A DNA stretch of 64,000 bases, from positions 5,936,501 through 6,000,500 of the forward strand of contig CM028888.1 of NCBI GenBank assembly GCA_016801885.1. Direction: 5' to 3'. A program made the position numbers and the translations under genes. The notes below the pieces were generated by a model. It made no database searches and was not told the DNA's origin. It saw only the letters and a program-made list of their open reading frames with translations. Each line of letters opens with the position of its first letter. The stretch's first letter is position 1. Origin of the DNA: Toxotes chatareus (Eukaryota > Chordata > Actinopteri > Toxotidae). This document shows positions 49,489 to 61,400 of this stretch, one piece after another.

Positions 49489-52400
49489 CTGGTGAGACAG
49501 ACAGAGAAAGAGAGGGGAACAGAGAGGGAGAGGAAGAGAGAAGGGCAGAGCGAGGAGGGAAGGTCGGGAGGAGAGGAGAGGAGAGGAAGGGGGAATGGAG
49601 ACGGAGGAGGAGGGAGAGACAGAACAGATGGGACAGAGGGAGGGAAGGGAAAAGGTATATTAGTGGGAGCACAGGGTCAGAGCAGGTACACACACTGAGG
49701 GTGGCTCTAGGTCCAGGAGAGGAGATGGAGGCACTGGTTGGTCTGGGTTCAGGATTGACAGGTTTGGGTTGACATGGATGGCTCTGATGTGGAGACACTG
49801 AGGCCTCGTGCTGCTGAGGGTAGCAGGGAGGACAGAGAGGCTAACACAAGGGCAGGACTTGCTTTGAGAAAAAACGTCATTACATACACTTGTATGTAAT
49901 ATAATTTCACAAATCCATTCACCTTGGTAATGGAAGCCATTCATATGAGTAGACTGTGTAGACTAATACTAATTGGTGCATAGGACTAAAATGTCTTAGT
50001 ATGCTTAATTTAGAATCTGTACATACAAACCTTTACACCTGTATTTAAAAAAAAAAAAAACATCGGAAAAGATGCTTAATAAGAACCTCTCAATAAAATG
50101 CCACTGCAAAAACTTTGTAAGTGTATCTCTGTTTTGTATTTCAGTAGCTCTACAGCTGAGGTCTGAGATGTGTGCACAACATATATAGAGTGTGTTTGTG
50201 AAACTAATTAAAGTAAAATTTGATGGAGAGGCGAGTTTTCTCACCAGGTGCATGGCGGAGGAGCGAGGTGGGTGTGGCTCTATCAGCAGCTGGGAAGGGA
50301 TCTGACCGCAGAGCTGAATCTGTGTCTCAATGACCTACAGTCGGAGAGACAGAGCTGATGTTAACATGGCGGACGAAGAGGAAAGTTAAATATTATTCAG
50401 AAACATATAAATAAGATTTGGAAAATCACATTAGTCCCCTTTGACTTACTTTACTAAATATACATGTTTTTCTGAGCATGATTCCTGAACTACATGCATG
50501 TACTGCATGTATTCATCCCTAGGAAGAACTATTCAAAAACATTTTTAGGCCATGAAGAGTAATTATCTAGTAAATATTTGTATCTCTTTAAACAATACAC
50601 CAATCTGATGCTACTGCATGATCCTGAAGAAATCTTGCTATTGAGGCATGAGAACGAGGGGGAGATTTCTGCACTGTAATAATCAATTTGTGAGTCAAAC
50701 GAGCGATTTGTTGGAAACCAACCTCACGCTGCACAGCATCTAAATTGTCCAGGTTGACTGCTCCCTCATAGGACAAGAAGTTGAACACATTGAGAGCCCG
50801 GACTGCTTCTGGCCCCCGCTGCTTGTAGCCAAATATTAGATCGATCCACTGGTGAAGCTGGCACGACACAAACTCACTCTCCAAAGCCTGGTCATGTGCA
50901 GAGAGAGGCAGAAAGAGGTCAAAAATATGTTCCATTGAATATAAAAGCAAAACCAAAAGGCTTTTCTTTTAACTTTTATTATTTTAGTAAAGACTGTCTG
51001 TGTCTCTCACCATCCGGTTAATGCGGACAAAGTCTTCAGGTTTCTTGGCCCAGGCAGGAAGCTCCACGTCACACACAGGAACTCCATCATCACGCATCCC
51101 GAGCTCATACTCATTACTGTTGACAAACATCTCAGGCAAATAGTAGAACTCTGGGATCAGCTCCTAATGGACACAACAGATTCACATTGTCTACTGTCAA
51201 CAAAATGATTACGTCCAAAATCTGCAATGATAATAAAGACACTCCCCGTACATTTAAAGACCTTTAAATTAAAACTCTAATAACTAGCAATATGTATGTT
51301 TTCAAACAAAACAAAAATATCTTTAACCTATTCAGCTGAAAAACACTGTACTTTTGGTGCTTAGAGTTGTTTTGTAAGTTATGTCTAAGTACGACTGATT
51401 ACAGGTTGATTTTTTTGTTTTTTAATAATCACAGCCAGTCACTTCAGAAAGGTTGCTCCTTTAGCCCATTAGGATTAGCTACCTTGACATCAGCTGTGTC
51501 CCTCTGGCAGTTCCTCCATGAGCGGCCGATGCCAGAGAAGGCTCTCTCTGGATGGTCAAACTTGCTGTCATTGGCGTTGAGGAAAAATGTAGTGAAAGGC
51601 TCCTACAGGCACAAGAATGGACAAATTCATTTAAAAAAAAAAAAGCCTTGGGTGTCTGGCATGCGTTCAAATAGCTGCTGAGGGTTATAGTATGTAAATG
51701 TCTTAAGCTGGTACTCACTATTCTGAGCATCCACATCAATGTTGAATGAGCAGTAGAGTATAGGGTTGTATAGTGGTGAGGAGGCGTGCTGTCGTCGTCC
51801 CATGTCTCGTAGCGTTCTGCATAAAACGCCGCTCGCTTGGGATTCAGTGCACCGATTGGCTAGAAGAAACCAGAGAGAAATAATCGGCTTAAGTCAGCAA
51901 TTATAAAGGAAACCATACATGCAGTTTGCTTCTTTTCTTTTCAAAGAAGATTTCATACGTAATTCTTTAAAACGGTCAATGCTCTGACAATAAAACTAAC
52001 AAGCTCATGTCCATTTTGATCCTCTATAGGAGGAGGGAATGCATTTTCCTGCTATACCTTATATGAGTGGTACTCATATACAATATATGAGTGGTACTAC
52101 TTGACATGTGTTTTAGTATTGTCTTAGTAGCAGGTATACACTACAAGTCACTGGAAAAAGTGCAGTAAGTGTTGGTGTGTCTGACGGCTCCTAACCTTGG
52201 AGAGGTCTCTGAAGTTGCCAGGTAGAGTGAGATCGAGCTCCTCTGAATCATAGTTGGTCAAGACCCAGGGGAAGATAGGATACTGGTTCAGATCATTATA
52301 GGTCCTCCCTGCACAGACAAAGGATGGACAGGAGAGGAATATAATGACAAAGTGGATCTAGAGATAAACATTATTCCATTATATACAGTTTTTTTTACAA

Positions 52401-55400
52401 CATCGCTTTAATTATGACATTACATGTGACCAAACTGTAAAAATGTGACTGACTGCACCATTGCTACTAATTTTCAGGCTTCAAAACCTCCACAACTAAT
52501 AATTCAGGCTCAAGCTCAAACATTTAATTAGTGAGGCTAACCTGTGAGCAAAGATTAAGTGGCAGAATGGTATTACAATTACGCCAACCAAGGTTGTATT
52601 AGTGTGATAAAAGACGATCCAACAGAGACAGGCATAAAAGCGCAAGCTGTTGACAAACTGCTACATGCCAGCATATGAAAAGGCTTTTATACAAATTTTC
52701 ACTGGCGGACATTTATCTAGTTGTGCATTAGAACCTCATTCTGCATTTCCATTACATGCATTTATCAAGGTTGTACTGAGAGATATTTCTATATCTGTAA
52801 ATAAACTGAAAGGCTCCAGTACATAAAGGACTTAGAAGCAAAATAAAATAGCAAATAGCTGTAGTAATTTTCAATTCATTCCTTATATTACTTGGTGCAT
52901 TATCCATTGGCATTGTAGCTGCATTTATTTATGTATTTTTGTATATATATGTATTTCCAGGTCACACTGGTGACAAACAGCAGATGAGCTCATACTGTAA
53001 CTGACAAAGGTTTATGTTCTTCAGATCTTCCAGGTTCTTTGTCTGGTCTTTTCAATAAAGTCTTTTTTGACACTGGCTTTTTTATTCATGCACATGGAGA
53101 TAAAAACAAACAAGATGAGTCTGCAGTTTCTGACTGTGGAGTTATTTTTGAACAACACAGCACAACAGGAACTGTCAGAGCAACAAAAGTTCAGACTAGA
53201 AAAATCATCACAGCAAATAATCATGAATAATCAGTATCACATGGTAGAAAGTGAGAAAATGAGGAAGTATTCTTTCAACTAATTGAAATGTTAGGTCTCA
53301 GAAAAAGGAAGACTAACCAGTACATTTATTATTTAGATGCTAAATGCAGAGTAAGAGACTTAGCAGAATGAGAGGTCATGAAATATGACTGAAAGTCATA
53401 AGGACTTTACCTGCTATAGTGTTGAGGAACATGAGGTACTCAAAGTTGGATATCTCTCTCCTCTGCCAGCGCTGTGTCATGTTGGACGACTTGAAGAGCT
53501 GACGAGGGGTGGCCAAGGAAATCCGTCTGGGACACACGCACATACGGGGGGGGACACACATTGGAATTGATTTCCTTTTTATCAAACCAGAAAACTGCCA
53601 TTCAAACACAGAAAAGCAGTGGACCAGCTGATCACACTTTGGACCTACCTGGCCTGTGGGAGGCCGTAACTCGTTCCTACCCCGACCCGTGGGAGACTGT
53701 AAACCACCCTTTTGACTGTGGCCTGGTCAGGGAAGTTAAACATCACAGACGCTGGAGGGAGGAAGAGACAACATATAGTGAGCATCTTATACTGGGACAT
53801 TATTTTGAGTGGCTGCATAGAAATTAAACCTAGAATACAGGAAATTGTAGTGCTCTTCATTCTGAACTGTGACAGACAATAACAAAGCACTTCACTGCAG
53901 AAGGAAAGATTGAGTGTCATCATACTTGGAATAATAATGCTGGAAAGTCACAAGACAGAAAATTACTGTTTTACATAACAAGGCTATACTCCTAATACTA
54001 ATTTGACTTTACTCTGCCCTTGTTGCATCTGCAGTGTTATTCAAATGTTTTTATCAGTGTTTTAATTTAAAGTTTTACTTACTACTTAATAGTAAGTATA
54101 GTAAGCTAGATTAGCTTCATTTTAAACCTCTTTGTATTTATTTCTAATTCTTCACAAAATTCTTCATAAACCAAAGTAATTTCTGAACTGGAAGTCTGCT
54201 AAAACAATTTTATTCAGTCAACTTTTGGTATTAGTTTCTGGTAATAGATGTTGGTGTCAGGTCCTTTTTTGTTATCATGTACACAAAACAATTTTTTAGA
54301 GATCCTCAATCATTAATGATGGCAAAAAGGTTTTGCCATGCCACCCATTAAATCAACTGATGTGAGTATGTTAACGTAAGTACTAAGAAATGTGCAGACA
54401 TACTTCTGTTGGCCATGAAGACCTCTAGTCCAGTATTCTGCAGCAAATAGCGTCTGGAAAACACAGCGCGGATCTCACTGAACATCCATTTGCCGTGCAG
54501 ACCCTCTGAGTAGGCCAGTACCTGTTGAGGACGGACAAATATTGAACAAAAACATTTTAACATATAGAAAACCCTATATATAGAAATGAATCCCACACTG
54601 TTGGGTTTAGTAAGTGAAAAGCTGTAAGTAAAAATGTAAACAATTAAGATTTCTGTCCCATCTCCCAAAGAATGTGGTCTTAATCTTGTTTCCTTTTCCC
54701 TTTCCCTGTATTGAACAATACTAAAGAAAGACAGCTTGCCCTCACTTTAGCGTCAGTCTTCTTGAATGCAGAATCCTCTTCATCCACCTCAAAGTAGATC
54801 TCAGTAGTAGTGATGGACAGAGTGCCTCGAGCCACCACCACTGGAGCTACCAACTGAGCTGGAGTACTCAGAACAACGGGGCCTAGGGGGACAGTGGTAT
54901 TACTTAGACTTTCGGTAGTCACAGGCAGGTAGATAGGTATGCATAGCACTGACAACATCATAGCGCACAAAAGTAATAAGCAATCATCATACACACAACA
55001 GATAACCAAATGGCATACACGCCGTAATAGTCATTTCATGTTAGTTGAGATTTATGATTTATTTGCTTCTTCTACTTTCCTACTATTATAAACAACCCAA
55101 TCATGTGTGTAAGTCACAGGAACCGCTGGATTAAATCAGGTCTGTTTGCATCAGCATCAGTTTTTAGTAAATTATGATTTAATTGTCTTGAGTCAGATAA
55201 ATCAGCTGAATGGTTAGAGTGACTGCAAAACTTTCAAATGCCCAACTTGCCTCTGGAGGTAAAAAGTCTTGGACGGAAACGAACTAAAAACAAGAGTCAT
55301 AGACAGTTTTCTGTTTAGTCGTACTGCAGCACAGTGCCTGTGGGTGTGCGCCTGCGTGTGCATCTTACCTGCAAGGTTATCAATCTCTTTTTCCTGCAGG

Positions 55401-58400
55401 AGGCTGACAGTGTCATCATCTCCCTCCAGCATTAACTCCGCCTCTGGGTTCTGCGTGACCACTGACTGGCTGCGGAAATTCTTTTTCGACTTAAGCCCCT
55501 CCTCCTCCTCTTCTGTACCTGTGTGTGTTGTTAAGTGTGCGTGTGAGGATTGTGTGTATGCAAAAAGTAGGTACTGACCAAATACAACATGTTTATGTGA
55601 GTATACATTACACACCGTAATCTTCCAGAGTTTTGAGTGACACATCAGCGTGAGTGGATCCAAAGGCATTTCGCACAAATCTCCGTCTCCTCCTCAGGTC
55701 GTCCTCCCAGTAGTCTAAACGCCAGAAGTCATGTAATTGGCTGAAGACATTAAAAGGGGAGGAGCAAAGGTGAGTCATTTCAGAGGTGAGAGGCATACAC
55801 AGTGTACATTTGTGAAAGTAAAGTTAAAGCCTGAAACTGAAGTCACAGGTGCACGGCATTTATGTTGGTAATTTCCAAAACTAATTTCCTACAGAGAAAA
55901 GGCTCTTCTGTATTGGGATACAGGGCAGTATTTGACCATAGGGCTCAGTCTGAATAACCTTTCCACAGCCTCCTGCAATCACCAATAACTGGCTTTAAGC
56001 TGAGTGAAAAAACATAAAAATGACTTATGCAATGACTATAGAGCTTCTTATGAAGAAAACAGATGAAGATGAAGGTCTAGTCTTAGAAGTGTGATGGAAA
56101 TTTTGCCTAATAGGAACAAAAGTTTAAAAATATCATCAGGGCCTGAGCACTTCAGATGCAATTGAACTTTGATTAGTTTTTTTTTTTTTTTCTCTGAGCG
56201 CAAGAGGTGTTCATTAACAGCCTGTGCGTTGTGGTATACAATTTGCTTCATCAACAGTGACATGAGGAAGACACGCTTCAGATGTTGCAAGTCACATGTC
56301 CTCAAATTAAATCACATGTCCTTAGCTGCCAGCCTGGAGGAAGATCTGGATAAAAAGCAATCACTGGGGTAATGTGTGTATGTGAGTGTGCTAAATAAGG
56401 AGATCAGTCTCACACAGCTACCAGGCAGCTGTCTGTGTGTGCTGTAGTTGATGTACAATAAATTATGTTAAATGATGAATCCTGATTTACACGTACCATA
56501 ATATCTTGTATAAAGAAATGATCATGGCCACAATCTGAAAGCTTGACATAGATTTTCTGAGTCTGTGATGTGAAGCTGTGGTTTATGAAGTTATGATGCA
56601 GAGTAACACAAATAAAAGAAATAATACACAGTGGCAATATGTTAAAATGATTTGGACCACATATGATGGACGGCGCTGACTTAATAATCACTTCACACAC
56701 TGATACCATTTTCTCATTACATGCAAGAAGCGCCCCATGGGAGCACTCAACCAGCGTAATGCCTCCTGTCAAATGACATCCTGTGAAATGGCAATCTAAA
56801 AATGTCCCAGAGTATAATCTGACAAGTAGTTCCTCTCACCTCTGTGACATTGTCCCCCACGCCCCATGCTTATTGGTCAGGATGTTGAGGATCTTCTGTT
56901 TCAGCTGGTTAGCTGTCACATGATCTCTGTGCTTAGCGGCGCTGATGAGGTGATCGCACATTTTCTCCTCTTCCCTCCGGTCCGCAGCGTACTGGGCACA
57001 ATTAGACTGGAGGAGAGTGGACGGTAAAGAGTTAAACAGGATACACAAACAGTGAGAAACCACTGTCAAAGATGAGGAGATTGTGGTTTACCTCGAATTC
57101 AGCATGTTTGTGTACATCCTCAGCCCTCTGTCTGTTCAGGATGAACTCTGCTTCATTGGCCACACGCACAATATGATCCTTCATGGCGTGGCACAGAAGT
57201 CTGGTGAAGGAGTGAGGACCATGGGGACGTGACAAAGATTAAAAACATTACAAACACCAATTTAATTTTTTTGTATTGTACTTCAATTAAGATTTGGACC
57301 AATACTCTAATTAACACTTTGGACTAAAAAACAAAAAAACAAAAAAAAAACAACAAGATTACAGGCAGTGAAAATAGACCAGAACAAATCAGCTGTAAAC
57401 CTAACTGCGCACTAATGATCTGACTTCCTGCAGAACACATATGGCTCTGCGCACTTATCCTGGCAAGGTTCTCATTAGGGCTCTATCATACCCATTAGTT
57501 GTTAAGCACTGATAACACACTGATGTGTGAATCACAGGGAATTATGTGGGGTGATTATCAGTCACGGTGATGGATTACCTTCCCTCATTGATGAGCTCAA
57601 TGAAGGCCAGTCCAGCGTTCTTCTGAATGGAGTTTTGCCACTCCTAAGTGTAGAGGACACATTAAAATTAATATAGAAGAGGTAAGAAGCAGGGGTGTTT
57701 GATATGGATTAAACCTACAATTACATGTCATTTTATACTGATACTGTACTTTTTTTTTTTTTAATGTAATTGTTTTGTAAATCTAATTGCAGACAATATC
57801 AATTAAATATCTAAAATTTCAAGATATCTAAATCCAACATTGCTATAGAGCCATCCTACTCAATTGGCAATATTGTCCAGAATAGGCTTGTGTGCTTTGT
57901 ATATGGTTACCAGAGTCATGTGTCTTTGTCTATTTTGGCCAGCAAAATTTCTGTTGTTTCATTTAATATATAATTTTATATACTGTCACATTATCCCATC
58001 GTGGTTGAAAGAGCTAGGCTGGTTATTGTGGTTAATGAACATCAACAAGGTGATTAACATAAAATGTGACAGTAAATACAGAGAGGCTTCATTCAAGAGG
58101 AAATATAGTTACCATCTAGAGTGTAAAGGTACAGTAGCATGAAAGTGCTCAAAATAAGGATGAAAGAACAGCTTAAGAGCTCCGTAAGTGTCAATGAGAA
58201 TGCACCCGTCTAAGTGTATGAGAGTGTTTTAGGTGTTTGTGCATATTAGAGTGGGGACTTCTAAGCAGGATAAGAGTGTTGCTGAAAGCCCAAAACTATC
58301 AGAGCCCCATTAGCTCCACTAGCTCTTAAGGCTGGGAAGGACACATGGGAGCATCTCCTGTTACATCCCCCCATCCAGAGGATCAATATCTGGGCTAGGG

Positions 58401-61400
58401 TTCGCTCTCCCGAGCCTCTAATGTCAGACAAGGCCGGAGCCGGGGGTAATACTATACATGCTGACGAGCAGCCAGCCAGGAGAGTGGAGGAAAGGGAGTG
58501 GTGAGAGGAAACAGCAGTGTAGAGAGTGGCAGGAGATGAAAGCGGCTGCTACTGAAACACTGAGTTGAAATGGACCAGAAAAGCAGAGGTGTTTGATGGT
58601 ATGGTTGAAGATGGGGAAGTAAAACAGGAGAGAAGAAAGCAATGACCATGGTAGTAGAGCTGAAGAAAAAGAAGAGAAAGAGGAAAGAACAGCGGGGGAC
58701 AACAGCTCTTACAGGCAGTTGTTGGGAGACAAACTTCACATGAAAAAGAAAATTGGTCATCAGGGGAAAACTCTGCACCGGTAAGTGCCTCTCTGCTGTT
58801 GCTCAGTCTTTTAAGGGTTATTCGGGAAAATACTGGATTTGAAAGTTAGATAAATTACCACAAAAAACATTCTCAATTAGTTAAGCTGTAATGCCTTTGT
58901 GATTTAATACAGTTCCTAAAAGTAAAATCCAGGAAAAGAAAAGCTTATATGCATGTGATTGACGTGGAAAATTCTTTTTGTGGCCCTGATACTGATGAGG
59001 GAAAACTGTGGCGTGATGATGCATATAAGCTGATATTATATTACATCTGCAATGCGCTCATTACATGGTCACCCCTGCCTCACAGGGCAGATCAATAACT
59101 CAGCAGCTTCCTGTGTGCATTCAACGTCACCAGTTACTGTGGGTCTAAAAAAATGAATCACATGGGTATGTAGAGAGACAGAGAGCAGAGGTGAGGAGTT
59201 ACCAACCTGAGAACAGAGCAGCATTACGAGCTCCACCACGGACGTGCTAGATTTCATACACACCAGACCTGCAGCACAAAGACATACGGCACAGTCAGGA
59301 GCATCTCTTCCTGTCTCTCTGATACACACACACACACACACACACATACACACACACCATTGCAAGACACAAAAATATCATCAAAGAAGACACTGTAGTG
59401 TCAGTGGTTTCTGCTGTTGTTTACAGTCATCATAGTCAAGTTTATAAAAAGCATGCCACAGAGAAGACAGGAACAAACAGTAGAGGGAAAAAAGATGAGG
59501 GTAGGGGTAGGGGGAGAGAGAGAGGAGGGATCAGATAGTGAGGAGAGGGAGAGATCAACATAGAGACAGTGGATCACGAAAACAGGACGCCAGGAAGCAG
59601 GTGGGCAGGGGGAGGAATGCATCACATTTAGTACAATCTAGAGTACCAGCAGCATTAAAGCTGAGACTAAATATAATCTGATCTAAAAATGTTGACATTT
59701 CCTAGCTAGCTGATTTAAAATGGTGCAAAATACAGACTTCATACCTGCTTGACGAATGAGTGAAGCAGCCAGCTCAAAGACACTCACTCATTCACTCACT
59801 CCCAACACACAGTTTCACATACACTTGTTCACTCACTCATTTCCTTCTCTCTCAGTTTTCTCATACAAAGACATTGCGGTGAGGGACAGTGAATGGGGAG
59901 ACTCCACAGAGAGACGCCAGTTAGAGAAAAAGGAGCCGTGTACAGCACCTGTACCTTCTATGAGCAGTTCCTGCCCATGGCTACCCAGCAGTGTCCTGGA
60001 CAGGAAGGGTGCAAAGTCCACAAAAATCTCCCTCAGCAGGGGCGCCACCTTTTCCAGAGCGCGCTCCAGCTTGGTGGTGATGCTGTGGCAGAAATAAGTG
60101 AGAGAAAAATCAAGAGAACAGAAGATAGTGAAGATAAAATAAAAGCAACACACAGATGAGAGTAGAAAAGAATGTGAGGGAAACCTCAGGGGATATACAG
60201 TAAGTGAGGAAAGGGAGGAAGAAAAACATGCAAGAAAGGAACGAGTACAGGTAGGTGAGAAAAGGGGAGACAAATTACACAGAAGGGGAGAAGGGAAAAG
60301 GCAAGCGGATAGAGGTAGAAGAGAAAGAAATAGGGAAATGTCTGAAATGGACACAGAGGACACAAAAATTTTACAGAATCAAAGAGTATGTGATGATGAT
60401 TTACTATGGAAGCACTATGCCTGGGTTAGTATTGGTTGGTGGTACTACAGTTTAAAGACTAATCAACTTGGCATTGTGAGGTGAGTGAACCTTGAAGTGC
60501 AAGAAAACTGACCTTATTTTAAACTGCATTGGAAAATACTCTATATATTGTGTCTTGAGTTGTCTTGTAAATACTACACATCCTCAGTGTTCTGCATTTG
60601 TGTGTATAGGTGCAGATCATGTGTAAAGTAAAATTCTTTTCTATTCTATGTTCAGTTAAGAAATGGAGAAAGTAAGGCAGGACGAATACAGCAAAGCAGA
60701 CTAAAATATGGAGCCATGACGGCAGTGAAGTGCATCTTCTTGGCCTTGTAAGCATGTGTGAGCATGACCTGGGTCACTAGTGTTTACAAATCTTTATTTT
60801 GTTTTAACTTGCTCTGAGTACCAGGAGGTTAAAACAAGAGGTCGAGTCGGTTTAAGCAAACCGACGCCACAAGTTATTTGCAAAGACAGTTTGACTCAGG
60901 TCTGATCTGGAGTTGGGGGTTAGTGTGAGAAGACGGCCATGCCAGAAGTGACAGAGTTGACAGTGGTACTGTAAATATAAAAATCTAAGCTGCCTATGGC
61001 CTGAAACAAAAGTGATGCTAAGTGTTGAAGATGTTAGCAAAGATGTCTGTCCTTTCTTGCATGGCATTCTGGGAACATTTAGCAGTGGCTGGGAAAAGCA
61101 GAGGGTGTGTGTTGGAGGTGGGGCAGAGGGTGGGTGGGGGCATGGGGACAGGACGAGTATCTCCTTGCCTAAAACACTGTCCTGCATCTCGGGGGGCTGC
61201 CTGGAAGCCTGCCAGAGAGCTAAAAGACTTGAGCTCAGGGGGCGTCTGACCGCTGCGCAGCGCACACTGCGCCACCTCACAATAGGCACTGTAATACAAA
61301 CCACACACACACAAACACACATATACAGACATGCACACTGATTAAGGAACACATGCACACGCACGCATCCACCCACTCGCATGCGTGTGCACTTTGAGAA

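Noticed and set aside
58390..58420. tRNA-like B-box text (GGGTTCGCTC)
   Set aside because: No matching A box or cloverleaf can be drawn around it.
59833..60363. 176-codon minus-strand frame
   Set aside because: Only 60082..59955 is a real nbea exon; the rest is intron pyrimidine tract translated as Ser/Leu/Phe.
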